This document shows positions 1-12,300 of a stretch of DNA of 64,000 nt, piece after piece. Origin of the DNA: Fragilaria crotonensis. Lineage: Eukaryota > Bacillariophyta > Fragilariophyceae > Fragilariales > Fragilariaceae. The stretch lies in NCBI GenBank assembly GCA_022925895.1, contig JAKSYS010000058.1, positions 62,001-126,000 of the forward strand, written 5' to 3'. The notes below the pieces were generated by a model, which did no database searches, was not told where the DNA came from, and worked only from the letters and a program-made list of their open reading frames with translations. Within the stretch, counting starts at the first letter, position 1. The number at the start of each line of letters is the position of its first letter. The position numbers and the translations under genes were made by a program.

Positions 1-332
1 TTTCCAATCACACTCCTCAGTATCTCTGCGATTTTCGGCGACCTTCGATCACCAATTTCCAAGAGAGATCGCAAAACGTTGCGTACCTTGGTAACATAGG
101 GATTGACGGATATGATGGAAGATTCATCCTCATCAGCAGCTTCTGTCACCAACACTTCTCCTCCTCGAATACCCAGAGCAACCTGTTTCGAATAGTCCAG
201 GTTGTCATTCGAACGGCGATATGTCGCGAATGCCGATTGCAATGATGAGGTTGTTGTGGCATCCGAAAGGCAGCAACCCAACGCAAACGCTACTGCTACC
301 GCCACAAAGCAGTTCAATTGCATGATCTTCAT
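1..332 (-). CDS. N-terminal part of a signal-peptide-bearing protein (runs off the window)
   Basis: Reading the minus strand from ATG at 332, the frame stays open to the window edge (110 codons), so the gene is cut by the window border. The first about 24 residues form a hydrophobic stretch (VAVAVAFALGCCLS) typical of a signal peptide. It is followed by a Ser/Thr-rich segment, SAFAT, and then ALGIRGGEVLV. The SAFAT stretch resembles the cleavage-site region of diatom bipartite plastid signals, but that is only a resemblance. The remainder (VTKVRNVLRSLLEIGDRR) is probably helical. No family is recognised. An ATG three codons further in (323) is an alternative start. Secretion or plastid import is inferred from the N-terminus only. 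Confidence 0.6.
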   Translation of the reverse strand, partial: MKIMQLNCFVAVAVAFALGCCLSDATTTSSLQSAFATYRRSNDNLDYSKQVALGIRGGEVLVTEAADEDESSIISVNPYVTKVRNVLRSLLEIGDRRSPKIAEILRSVIG

Positions 333-1452
333 GACAACTTAATGCTCAACTACAATCCGTAGAGAGAGAGAGTATAGGGTGTTAAAGAAAGGTGCGTAAT
401 AGTACAAAACTCGCGAAACTGCCGACACTCGACCACAAATCTGTAATCTGTACACATCAATTTGACTGTGTATCCTTGAATAACGTTTATGTGTATGGTC
501 GTTTCATGACCTGAACACGTGGAGGATCGCATCACTCGTTACCGTCATAATGTACTGCCATACGCAAAAAGCTGAGAGTCGATTTTCATGGTGTCACGGA
601 TGAATGGATTCGGAGAGGTACAGTACATGTGCTACCCGTACTCGGTGCGGCTACCAGTAAGTTGTACCATGTACTCCAGTACCAATTACAGGGATTGGAA
701 ATTGAAATCGGTCGAACGAAATATTGGGACAAGCAACAGCGCACCAATACAGAATTGACGATTTCGTATTAAAGAATTTCTTAAGACTATAGTATCAAAG
801 CCAAACACGAGCAACCTCGGAGTTCTCAAACAGTACTGGTACACTGGTACCTACCACCGCTGTAGGACGTTTTACTATACAATTTTAGAGATTATTAGCT
901 CGGGTTATTCGTATTTCGGAGTATATGCAAATGACCCCTTGAAAGCGAACTCGGAACATTCATTCGAAAAATGACCCACTTTGACAGGAGCATCCATACC
1001 CTCGCCTAACTCATCACTCCAGTATTTGCAACCAGTGCCACGAAACGTTGTACGCATGTTCCGTACGAGTGATAAGATTTTAGTGTCCTGTATTTCCGTA
1101 CTATTCGTACGTTCTATGTACGAAAACAGGTGTCCTGGTCTGTACTCCGAACTTCGTATCGGTACAAGTAGAACCTAGTACTCTGTGCTCTGTGGGGTGG
1201 GTGACTTTCATAATAGATGGTCTGGCAAACGAGAAGTTTAGATGCGTTCACAGGTGTAGCAGGATTTGAATTTGTCATTCGCAGAACCTTTATCATCATG
1301 CGCGTGAGTATTTTATCCGGCATCCTGGCATTCTTCGCTGTGAGCCTTTGCTTCAATCCGACAATTGACAACGAACTACAAGCACTCTGCTACGAGGCAT
1401 TTGCAACAAACAATACTGAGCACGCTACACAGTACAACCAAGAACGATCACC
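333..1452. other. intergenic, divergent promoters
   Basis: This stretch separates the minus-strand gene at the left edge from the ankyrin gene on the plus strand, so it should hold both promoters. It has an (AG)n run near 361-372 and repeated GTAC palindromes around 620-690, 830-860 and 1050-1150. No protein-coding frame with recognisable content was seen. Confidence 0.6.
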
Positions 1453-2163
1453 ATGTCCCTTTCCGCAGATGAAGCACCTTATGAAAAACAGACCGATCTC
1501 TTCCGTCAGATTGGTTGCAAGGACTGGACCAAGGCGCTGGCGACCCTCCACTCGAAGCCGCACGAAGCCAGGCTCTGGATTTCCACCAAATATCGTGGTG
1601 GTGTCCTGGCGGAGAACGAGGATGATATTACTGTCTGGTATCGTCGATTGCCACTCCATCATGCCTGTAGCGCCAAGGGCGTGCCGGTATCCTTCATTCA
1701 AGCACTTATTGATGCCTACCCAGATGCATTATTATTGGAGGATGAGACGGGCAAGGTTCCTCTCATTCATGCCTGTCGACGTGGCACAAGTTTGGAGGTT
1801 GTCAAGGCTGTCTTGACGGAAGAAACAGCCAAACGACCAGATAAGGAAGGAAAGTGCGCTTTGCATTGGGCGTGTGAATACAAGGCAGACAAGTCAATGA
1901 TCAAAATGCTTGTGGAAGCCGCTCCGTCGATACTCGAGCATTGCGACAAGTACGGCCGTCTACCTTTGCATTGGGGATGTGTGAATGTTTCGGAACGTTC
2001 AGACATTATGCCGGTAGTGGCGTATTTGCTGGAGCAGTACCCAGTGGCTGTTTCTGTGCAGGACAGTGATTGTCGCGCGCCTCGGCATATGATTGACATC
2101 GCCAATGTCCTAGAGCTACTGTTGAAGACAGAGGAAAGTCTTCCTGGGATTGCCGAAGCATAG
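1453..2163 (+). CDS. ankyrin-repeat protein (236 aa), family member 1
   Basis: One open exon begins at ATG 1453 in a good context (accATGt). The N-terminal block DWTKALATLHSKPHEARLW is the family's lead-in. About four to five ankyrin units follow from roughly residue 58: RRLPLHHACSAKG, GKVPLIHACRRG, GKCALHWACEYK and GRLPLHWGCVN, each ending in a helix with a YP or AP turn (ALIDAYPDA, LVEAAPS, LLEQYPVA). Unlike the four paralogues in this window it has no long coiled coil and stops soon after the last repeat. Ankyrin repeats bind partner proteins, but no partner can be named here. It lies tail to tail with the next paralogue (stop codons about 230 bp apart), which suggests an old inverted duplication. 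No signal peptide or membrane segment is seen in this frame. Confidence 0.85.
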   Translation: MSLSADEAPYEKQTDLFRQIGCKDWTKALATLHSKPHEARLWISTKYRGGVLAENEDDITVWYRRLPLHHACSAKGVPVSFIQALIDAYPDALLLEDETGKVPLIHACRRGTSLEVVKAVLTEETAKRPDKEGKCALHWACEYKADKSMIKMLVEAAPSILEHCDKYGRLPLHWGCVNVSERSDIMPVVAYLLEQYPVAVSVQDSDCRAPRHMIDIANVLELLLKTEESLPGIAEA

Positions 2164-2393
2164 ACCGTCATGAGGAGTAATCAACCACATTTGTCTTCCG
2201 AAAACATTAGGGGAACGGTGTTTCACATAATCTGTACGCGGCGACGCCAAACCGTTGACACCCAACTTATACTGAACCATTCATAATGATTATGAAGGAA
2301 TAACGGTACCTACCACTTCCTCACAACGATGCGGGTGTAAACGATACATACACACACAACTATTCCTACTTCAAAATTTGGTAGTGCGACATA

Positions 2394-4525
2394 CTAACAT
2401 TCAGACCTGGAAGCCTCCACTTCATTAGCAGAGGCGCCCATCAGGACCTCCACTCCACATCCTTCATCGTCTTCCTTCTTTTCATCCTCTGACACTTGCA
2501 CCTCCGGAGTCTCCTCCACCTGTTGCACGACCGGGATCTTCTCCGCCGCAGAAGATGCCTGCACTTTCCCTCCTCTCTTGGCTTCCGCATTTTTCTTGGC
2601 ATTAAACATGACAGTCTCCATCGCCAGAGCAACACGCTTCTCGGCATCGACCTTTAAGCCCGCCTCCACCTCTGCATACTTAAGGCCATCCGATTTGGCG
2701 AGAGCGGCATTTTTGTTCGCTTCCGCGTCAGGGACTGGCATCGCATTAGCTCTCCTGACAACTTCGTCGATCAGTTCACCGTGGTCCAACTCCTGTGTGA
2801 GAGACGTCGGAATAATGTCGAGGTCTTGTTCCACAATCTTGCGAACATCCCTCATCTGTTGGTTAACGCGGGAGACGAGTTCACCGCGTTGCCTGGATGA
2901 CTCCGCGTGCCTCTCAGCCTGGCGGGCAATAACCTCTCGGAGGAATTCTCGCTTCTCCGCCGAATCCAAAATTTCTTGTTCTTGGGCGACCAACATGTCC
3001 AAGATCTTGCGACGCTCCTCATTGATTCGTTCAATGACAGACTCGTGATGATGGGCGTTCTCCATGATTTTGGCATGTGCCTCTGACGCAATCTTCATGC
3101 TGGCCTCGTGCGCGCCGGCTGCCTGAATGATCTGGTCCTGTTCGCTTGACACCTTGAGCAGTTCGTTGGCAACCAAGGTCAGTTTCTTGGTAAGTTCTCC
3201 GACAGTGTTTCGAAGAGCAGATCTTTCCGTGTTCAATGTTTCAATCTTGGCGGTGTAGGTGGCGTTGGCAGTTGATGATTCGTAGGCCGATTCGGCAAGC
3301 TTGAGGCAAGACTGCTCACCTGGCACGCCAAGGAGTGTTCGGTCTCGATCTTCTTCTTCAACTGTGCCTCGAGGACAGCAGCGCTGGCCCTGGCAGTTGC
3401 CCATTCCATCTCTAGTCGTTGGATCTCTTCGACCGACTTTTCCTTGGTGATTCCAAGACCGGCAGCGAGTTCGTGGTTGTCGGACTCGAGCGTCTCGATC
3501 TGGCCCTTGAGGTCTACAATGAGCGCATCACGAGACTCAGCATACGCCCTGAGAGACTCGTTAGACTCAAGCAGCTGCCTGTTCTCAGTCTGCAGAGTAG
3601 TCTCGGTTTCTTCCTTGACCCGGCTGACATCGCGAAGGGAGGTGTCGAGAGTAGCAATTTTTGTAGCGAGGAAACGCTCCGTGTCACTTCGGCTTGTGAG
3701 CTGCGCCTCCAAAGAGTTGACGTGATCAACCAAGATCTGACTTGTTTCTTGAGTCTTATTCAATTCCGTCTCAAGTTCCACAATTTTGTATTCCAACTCC
3801 TGCTGGCGGTATAAGGCATCTTCTTTCAGAGCGTCAATCTCGTCTTGATGCTGGTTCTTGATCTCCATCAGCTTGGCATCGAAGATGGCGCGAAGCTCAG
3901 CCGTGACTGCGGCTCTCTCAGTAGCAGCGGCTGCAACAGCGTAGTAGGTTGGTCCTCTCTCTAGGGCACGCATGAAGGCGTCGCGATTAGGACTCGTTGA
4001 AGCTTGAGCGAGGACAAGGGGAATACGTCCCTTACGATCCTTAACATCGATGGATTGAGGGTAGGCGACGAGCAGAAGGTTGACGACACCCTCTGTGCTT
4101 CCATTTCTGAAGGCCAAGTGAAGAGGAAGCATGCCTTGATCATCTTTGCATTCAGCACCACTGGGGTACGCACCAAGCAACGCCTCAATCACCTGTTCTG
4201 GTGCCTTGAAGATAATGGCGGCATGAAGGGGAAGGAGTCTCCAGCGAAGCTTTCCATCGAACTCTTTGCGAACTACCCACGTGCGAGCTTCACCAGGATC
4301 GGTTACAGCACGCGAGACAGCAGCTTCCCAGTCTTTCTTCTGCAATTCAAGGTAAAGAGGAGTGGGATCCTTGTCAAAGTCGCATTCACGAGTAGTTACA
4401 GGGCTACGAACTTCCTCCATATCGACAGCCATAAACGGCTCTTTACTCCGAGGCGAAGCCGTTGTTTCCGTCTCTGAAGCTGCCTCAGAAGTTAATCCAA
4501 AAAAGGATTGGGCAATGGGCGGCAT
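2394..4525 (-). CDS. ankyrin plus coiled-coil protein (about 685 aa), family member 2, one intron
   Basis: The model is complement(join(2394..3245,3320..4525)). ATG is at 4525. Residues about 55-190 carry the family lead-in (EARTWVVRKEFDGKLRWRLL) and ankyrin units LPLHAAIIFKAP and DDQGMLPLHLAFRNG. From about residue 200 to 540 the sequence is long heptad-rich coiled coil (for example EIDALKEDALYRQQELEYK and LETELNKTQ). An acidic Lys/Glu-rich tail follows. The minus-strand frame changes near 3320. A 74-nt intron (3246..3319) with donor CAG|GTGAGC and acceptor GCCAAG|ATT, both in phase 0, joins ...EHSLACQ to IETLNTERS.. and keeps the heptads running. If the intron is retained, the protein ends about 28 residues later. 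The function is unknown; the architecture suggests an oligomeric scaffold. Confidence 0.8.
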
Positions 4526-7500
4526 AGTTGTTCAATGGCAGAGTAGGGAAAACAGGTGAGCCAAATTGTAATCTTGTAAGGTGAGCCTTTTGCTTCTAGG
4601 TCGGGCGATCCGATCAGATACACATACTACATTATGGATATCTACAATCCGTTGTATTACTGGGATAGCTTAGGCGATGGGGTGGCTTCTTATATCTTCG
4701 TAGTTGAATAAATGTAAATAATTGATCCCGCCAGAAAACTCGCTAGCCATTGCGCGATACCGAAGCACGAAGAAAAATTCTCCATGTAAACACTGTATGA
4801 CATAATAGTCAGCGATTTGCAAGGTGTGCCGAGATGGACGGAACTTGCGTTCATCGGACAGCGGACAGGTGACAATTTCCCCTCAAATCAGAATTTTCGA
4901 GTCGTCAACATTTGATACTGACACTCGATGGGTGTCCTAATCGAAGGGAAATACCGAACTGGCACTCCGTTGTGTCGTGCGGTTCAGCTACTAGGGCGTC
5001 GAGTATGAGAAACGCTTGTCGGTCATGCTGGCACGCGCGAGGTCGCTGAAACCATTGAGATACTCCGAGCTCAGTTGCACCTGGTACAAGTACTACAGCT
5101 ACTGCACCGACATAGCATACAACATACCGTACAATGGGATTACAAGCGTTTTTGGGGAACGGCTGGAATCATCGTTAAGAAAAAACCTTGAGTACAGCTA
5201 CTGGGGCCATTTATTCTGGGATTCGAGTACATATTACGCCTAATCCATTACCAGACATGCCACCTTTCGGAATGTCCCAAAAAAGACCACGACCGGCAAC
5301 CGGCAAGGGGATTGCGTTTCATTTTTCATTTAGAATGATTTCGGATTTCGTGCAATAACCTTTTAAAAACGCTTTTGGTAATCATGCTTTTCGAAAAATA
5401 TTGAGATGATAGTGAAGGCATAACCTACTGTACATATCTGGACGGGTTTCTTATGAAGAGTTCAGGGCCTTGGGACGCCGACCCTATGACGAAGGCAGCT
5501 CAAAATCTCGAAAACAAAGATAAATCCTATAACCACTGGTATGTCAAATATAAAAAACCATGAGGTGTATGGTATACTGTTCTTAAGAATGCATTCCGGT
5601 GTTGACATCACATGATGGAGTAATTAATGCATTATCAGCATAGCTTCACTGCATGGTTCTTGGGACATTCTGACGATGAATATATAATATTGAAATTCAT
5701 CATACAACATGTTCCTCGCATTGTTCTCAGAATTGTCGCATACAATTTGATCTAACAATACTAACAAGGAGATGTTTCAACTTCGCTCATCATCATTCTG
5801 AACAAGGAACGGGAGCATAATGTCAATGGCCTTGCTGTCAGGGCAGACAAGCTAGTGAAGGCATTGACAACAACAAGGATGGAGACCATTTTCATCTCAA
5901 GTGATATCTTGAAACTGATAATGACAACTCTGCTAGACTGCATGCTGATTGATGGGAGTAACATAATCTGGATTTGAGTTGAGGGAGGACATATGGCTGT
6001 GGTCCTGATGCACCAGAAGGTTCCGTCTCTGTTCTTGATGGTGTTGGCTAGAAATGTTTACTTGACAGGGCTTCCCAGGAAGGAGTTCCTGCAGATGGTG
6101 CAATTGAATGCATGTCGTGAAGCAAACAATTTCAGACGAGAAAATATAGCCAATGAAGAATAACTCAGTTGGCTCCTCGCTCGTAAGCTATACATACATT
6201 GTTCACAATCAAACCTTCTTTCATAGACTCTTAAAGTGTCGGAGCGAGAAATACTGTGTGAAGGTCATCTCCAAAATTCTCCAGTCACTTTGGCCGCCGG
6301 GGGGCGGGGACACGGCTACGGCGTACCGGCCGCGACACGGTCACAACCCGATCATTAGTTCACGTTTTTGTTTTCCTCCCAAACCTGCATTGCCATTTAG
6401 CTACCACCAAAATTCTTTCTTCATTCCTTCAAATAGCATAATAAACATTTAATTATATATGCAAGAATAAGTAAATAAAACGATCAAATCATACATTAAA
6501 AACACACAACATTTTGAATAGTATGATATGTCATAACAATTTTGCACAACAATATGTACAAATATTCAGGTTTAGAATTTTGAAATGAAAACACAGGTTT
6601 CACCAAAATGAAAGACAGTGAATGGAAAACATTGAAAAGTATCTGTGAAGTTAAAGAGGAATCTTGTTTTGGAGTCAAGCAATATGGATTCCATGATGTT
6701 TTAAGTATTATCTACAACGCAGTGGTTGGAGGATCCAACAAACAAACCTTTTCCATCATCATATGGCAAACCGCTGTTCATTTTGCAGAGAACAAGTGTT
6801 TCATAGTAGTAGAATGTTGCACCATGTATGTGTACTTTTGATGACCTCCAAATATGTACTCTGATTTGACAGCAACGTAGAGGGCAACCTCTTTTTCACC
6901 AACAAGGTTAACAGCATATATTCCAAAGGCGGAGGCAACCTGTAGGCGCAAAGGTCCTAACAAGAATGCTGTCTAAACATGCTGCTTCCAAAGGGGTGAA
7001 ATGAACCTTTTCACCTACTTTATGCGCTGCTATCACAATGCAAGTAGTAGCTAGATGATAAAAATGCAAGTCATAGTTAGATGATAAAAAGCAATCCACT
7101 CAGCAAGAGGTCCACATTTTAAGGTGATACAGAAAGAGATGTGCACATCACCGCCAATTAGCTAAGTCCAACCAGGTAGACACCTACCTTGACTTATAAC
7201 TACCTGAAATAATTGTTGGAACCAGCAACACTAGTAGCAAGTAAAGAACAAGGCATTTGGGGAGGGAAGGAATTTCATCATGACAAGCTAACAACATATA
7301 CTAGGAGACGTTAGATAACCTCCATATTGGGCGATGGGTAATGTTCAATGACAACCAAATTACACAATGTCATAGCGATAGGATCATCCACCAGCAGGAA
7401 CAGCCTGCTAAAGAAGGTACACATTCAAGTCCTGACAGATTTGAGACGGTGACAAGCTTATAATTAGTTTTTATTTTGTTTTGTATTACATTCTAGTTGG

Positions 7501-9924
7501 ACTGGTCTTTATAAGGATCAATCTAACCAGCAAATGTGTTGATTATTCGTGGATCAAGCACGTTTGAAAAGCATTCAAAACATGAATTTTGTTTTTTGTA
7601 TTTGGATGGAGTATTAGGTGGATATGGTGGATATGGTGGAGTCTTATATTGCATAAGACTTGCCCACCAGCAGGAAGCTGCATTCAAACCACTAGTATGC
7701 TGCATATTGTATCACGTAAGTAGACGAGTTGTGGTGTATCACAGAATATTACACAATAGCTGTTTGTATGGTAATACAAGGTTTGTGTAGGCTTTAGAAC
7801 TATCTGGAATTTCAATGCAAGCAAGTTGTGCATGTAAGGTTTTGAAAACAAGATCAGAGTGCAGTATTGATGATGATCAGTCTTGGGTCTTTGGACTTTC
7901 ATCTTGTCTGATGGCATTGCGTCATGCTCAGTGGTGATGTGTCTTTATGTCTTTAAATCATCATCAAAGTTCAGTACACCGGTTGCTGTATGTAGTACCC
8001 TCCTCCAGCAGTAGCCTCTGAGAAATTTACCAAATTGAATTCAAAAAGATTTGTGAGCTGCAGAGTCTTTAATGTGCCATCCTCTGACAGTCGGCGGGCG
8101 ATTGTTACACCTTGCGAATCCACCTTCTTGTCCCAGTAGCCGGCGGGCAATGTCATAATAACGGGTGACTACCACACTAGCTACCGGTAGTGTCGATTGG
8201 CTGCCAATGCGCAGTAGGTTGGGCCGGCTAGTAAGTAAACCGATCTTTCCACCAACTTAGCTAGCCGACCAAATACAATCTGGGGTCTGATCGTTTGGAT
8301 AGTAAGCAAAGCTGCATTCTGCGAGAGCCACCAAAGACGCCGAACATGAGGGCTGAGAGCAGAAATGATTTGCTACATTCGTTTCTTTCGTATACATTGG
8401 CTGATCTGAACTCTGATGCCTGAGTGCTTTAAGGAATACCCTTTGATGGTGTTAGACCAAAAAAATTGTAAGCCTCCATTGCTCTGTAATCATTCCTGGA
8501 ATTGGGGTGGTGGACATTGGGAGGTTATCGGCGAATTGCTTGGAGAGGCTGCTGCCTGCGCTTTTGGGATATTGGGGTACTATTTGAAGAGTCTGTACTA
8601 TGTCTGTTGGGCCACAATCAGTTGCTTTGGGACGTGAAACAAGTGCTCCTTCATCTGGCTGCTTATTGGTGTCTGACATATTGTTTGTTGTATGAGATGC
8701 GTGGACATGGCAAAGTGGTATAAATGTATGATTTGTTGAGTTACCATCAGCTTTTGACATGCCTTGTTTCAAGAAAATGGAAACACACTAATTATTACAT
8801 TTATCTGACTCTTGTGCCCAATATGCTGTCATATTGATTCAAATCTCACACAAAGCTGTGACCAATCATACCAACTTTTAGACGCATCAAACCAACTTTA
8901 CAGCCAGCCAGTATTGTGATCTTTCAACATCCAGCACAGCCTTTTGAGAAACATTTGTCATGCAAGTGCCTCAGAACGTTTTGTTGTTGTGACAGCAGAG
9001 GCTCCAACGTTGAAGTGGTTTTTGACATTGTTTTGTGAATATGCCCTCAAAAAAGTGTTTGCCAAAACAATCACATGAGGAATAATCAAATATCGCAGTC
9101 AGATCACGACGCATTGAGAACTCATCAACAGCCATGCAATTCCTATCATACTTTCGTGAGGACGTACCAGAATTGACAGCCAGTACTACTTTATGCGGAC
9201 AGCGAGAGTGGTGGATCTGACTTGAAGATACAGCGCTGCCAACTAGCTATGCATCTAGTACTATGCTGCTCCTAGTACCAACAAGTAACGAAACACATTA
9301 TTCATGCCACTTGTGATGAATTTTGCAAAAGCATGCGTACATATGATTTCTACGAGTGTACAAGCAACATCACATCAGCGGAACTCAAATCAAGGCAATC
9401 GAGAAATTTCGTTCAAAGTGGCAAGGAATTGTTTTGGTTGACAATGTGCAAATCTAGACAGACCAGCAGGTATAACAAAGTTGATGCTGGGTGGAGCAGG
9501 TTGGAAGAAAACATTTCTTGGAGTAATTTTTTTATCTGGAGAGATGATAGCTATTACATATCTAATTTGTCGGACCTTCCTGCTGCTATCAGCAGGTACT
9601 CGAGTAGTACCTACTAGAGTTGTAGGAGTAGAATAGAGGAGTAAGACTGGTAGTGCAGTTTTAGCATGGATAGGGTACTACCGTAATTACCGACAGTTGA
9701 GCACCGGGAATTGTGCACAAAATTAGTGAAATGGAGCTTATGTCCCGACATTATTTGGAGTCTCATTGTGTTAAAATACAAGATTAAAATATCATAAAGC
9801 AGCATTAAAAACGGCATGGTTTGTTTGAACGCACACCAACGTTGAGCCCATACGGCACACCACAGACAGAAATACGCGCCAAGACCAAAGAGCGATGCCA
9901 CTTTAGCCGCAGTGATTAAAAAAT
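4526..9924. other. gene-poor region with no recognised gene
   Basis: About 5.4 kb with only short open frames. Plus-strand 5767-5976 and minus-strand 7971-8156 and 8452-8772 are open, but their translations match nothing I recognise and have no neighbouring coding signal; they may be decayed mobile DNA. A short direct duplication (TAG-C/T-TAGATGATAAAAA) occurs at 7048 and 7074. GTGGATATG is repeated near 7617-7640. A C/G-rich patch lies at 6293-6345. GTAC-rich stretches appear at 5080-5140 and 9590-9690. Confidence 0.5.
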
Positions 9925-11187
9925 ATGACAAATGGACAGCAGCAGTACTGCCATTTCAAGAAAACACCAATCGGGCAATCCATGCCCATCCATCCATCAC
10001 AGAGGTTGGCTCCTCCACCAGTTAGTAGGGGGCGACGGTGCTTCTCATTACTGGAAAAGCTTGCAATCCCTCAAAATGTACGAAAGAAGATTGACATGGG
10101 GATGAGTCAACTGGCTGCATGCGAGGATCTAAATATCCATCACACCATCATGTAGCTACGGTGTATGGGTAAAGCAGACAGACACCATGCAACAGGCAAA
10201 GAACAGCAAGAAGGCAAGAAGCCTTTGTCCCGGTCCGTGTTCAACTGTGCTGGGTCCAATGCAACATGATGCTCCTCCAATATATTTTGAACTTCGTGAA
10301 CAGGGAATGCCTGTTTCAATTTCAATTGTTATGCTGAAAGCGGTGCAACACAGTCCAGCATTCAGTCAAAGTCAAGAACATCACAGTAGTACACTGCTAC
10401 ACAGAGGTATGTAAGAACCCACGGTATTGTATGATTCAAACTTGGAACTCGTGAATCGCAACACTCCCCCACTGAAACTGCCGCAGAGGCAATGGATTAC
10501 ATGGTAACATTTGCTCAGCCAAAAGTTGCTGATAAACCTTCCCGGCATCAAGATTTTATCTTGAATTTGGATCAAACGCCGATCCCCTTTACCTACAATG
10601 CAAAGAAGACATTAGAGGTTGGCACTTGTCGGTCGTCGAACCGTGCACATTCGGAAATCAACGAAGGACACAAAGCGTGCAACGTTTGCTATGACAGTGA
10701 CAGCATCCGGTAAGATTCTGAAGCCGCTACTGGTTTTCAAAGGAACTCCAAATGGTCGCATTGTAAGAAATGAATTCCAGGTCATACAAGCGACATGGTT
10801 TATGCATGTCAGGGAAACGCGTGGATGGATGAAGAAGTGATAATGATGTGGGTATCAAAGGTGCTACAACCATACATTGCAACAGCTCCAGAGGGCATTG
10901 TCCCAATCCTTTTTCTCGCTTCTTACCGATGCCACATGATGGCATCGGTTAATTCAAAAATCCAAGATTTGGGTGTTGAAGTAGAGCACATCCCTGGCGG
11001 CTGCACCCCTTTACTATGTCAACCAGTCAACATCAGGGTGAAAAAGCCATTCAAAGACCATGTCCAAAGACAGTGGGAAGCATGGATGATCAATCAAAGT
11101 ACCCTTACTGGAACAACGTCACCGCCTTCAAGGGCTGATATTGTTCAATGCTGCGGCAAACGATTTGACGCAAAACATAGCGTGTAA
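9925..11187 (+). pseudogene. decayed pogo/Tigger-like (Tc1/mariner superfamily) transposase
   Basis: Three plus-strand frames in succession carry pieces of one transposase. 9925-10155 holds a helix-turn-helix-like start (KKIDMGMSQLAACEDLNI). 10187-10414 continues with FELREQGMPVSISIVMLKA. 10492-11187 carries the DDE core, with DFILNLDQTPIPFTYNAKKT (first Asp), RRTVHIRKSTKDTKRATFA, LKPLLVFKGTPNGRIVRN and VEVEHIPGGCTPLLCQPVNI. The usual second catalytic Asp in the L-F-L-D-S-Y-R-C-H motif reads Ala here (FLASYRCHMM), and the frame changes at least four times with in-frame stops. It is therefore a dead DNA transposon. No convincing terminal repeats were found, so only the coding remnant is delimited. 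Confidence 0.75.
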
Positions 11188-11515
11188 TTCATGGCGTCAT
11201 GGGAACTACACATGATTCCCTGACACACCCCCACCTGCTGCGGCGGCGGCAGCAACAGGCAACTAAACAGCATGGTGGAGGACCAATAGCTAGTGTTTTG
11301 CATATTACTATAGTAACAAGGACAATTAATTGATCATTCGAGTAGTACCCTACTACAATAGTGATCATCAGAGACTTTGGCCTATTCGAGTGAAACTACT
11401 AATGATAATTTCATACTAATGATGATACAAATTTGACAACCGCTGCCATGTTGTTAATCAGCTACGTGTATAATTCTAACGACAAGAGCTCTCTTCTTCT
11501 TCTGGAACATAGTCT
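11188..11515. other. intergenic remnant after the pogo-like transposase
   Basis: Holds a (GGC)n-like patch near 11240 and A/T-rich sequence. No gene is seen. The 3' end of the decayed transposon probably lies here but has no clear repeat. Confidence 0.4.
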
Positions 11516-12300
11516 TCATCCCTGCTGTCGTTGCTGAACCATGACCGAGTCTTGGGGTGAAGCACAATTGGTGTTGTGATGACTGTTGGCAATACATTCT
11601 TGGTCTCGCTCCTTTGTTGCTGGTGCTGCTACAGTTTTTGCATCACCAGCATCTGTGGCTTCCTTCTTTCTCTGTAAGTTGCTGCTGTTACCCGTGGTAG
11701 TAGCCAACGATGCCATTGACACATCCTCGTTTTCCGAGGTCTCTCCTGCCATACAACTTCTTTTTTGGGCTTCATCTTGAGCATTGTTGTTGCTGCTGCG
11801 TTTGGCCGCTGGAGCCAGATCAAGGTTAGGAGCGGATGGTGTAGCAGAACCTGTTGGTGTTGGTGGAATGTATGAGATGATTGCAGCAAGACAACACCCA
11901 CGATTATGATGATACTTTTTTCGTTTGCTGGGGCTCTCACTATCGCTTCTGTCACCTCTTTTATCTGAGCCAATACGCCATCATAGTTCTTTGCGTGCGG
12001 CACTAGCTAAGTGCCGCTGAAGGAAGCCAACCCGATATTGATCAATGCCGTCTGACACCAAGTATGCCGCAATCGCTTTGTCCTCCACTCCAAGCAGTCT
12101 GCGTACCATTGGATGTTCCAAAAGTTCCGTCCTTGGAGTTTACCTCCCGGTGGAGTGTAACTGCCGGTAATTATGGTAGTGCTTGTACTACATTCTTGCT
12201 TATGAACTGCCAGAGACTGGAGCCAGGCAGCATGTATACTTGCTTGTTGGTTTAACACCCCCAAAACCGCTTTTGCCTCAATGTAATCCCACAATATCAC
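11516..12300 (-). pseudogene. possible decayed minus-strand ORF pair of unknown origin
   Basis: Two adjoining minus-strand frames look protein-like but are broken at about 12005. The upstream part (12300..12007) contains PPGGKLQGRNFWNIQWYADC and EWRTKRLRHTWCQTALINIG. The downstream part (12003..11629) begins MPHAKNYDGVLAQIKEVTEA and then loses coding character, with the better continuation shifting to the frame ending at 11516 (Ser/Gln-rich). I do not recognise the family. Position next to a dead transposase suggests mobile-element origin, but host pseudogene or chance cannot be excluded. Confidence 0.3.

Noticed and set aside
1217-1816. Open frame with a signal-peptide-like start (MRVSILSGILAFFAVSLCF) overlapping ankyrin gene 1
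   Set aside because: It overlaps the ankyrin coding region in another frame and loses sense after 1453; the ankyrin frame explains the sequence.
9673-11350. GGGTACTAC / GTAGTACCC pair with TA as possible ends of the pogo-like element
   Set aside because: Only nine bases match, and GTAC-type strings are very common in this intergenic DNA.
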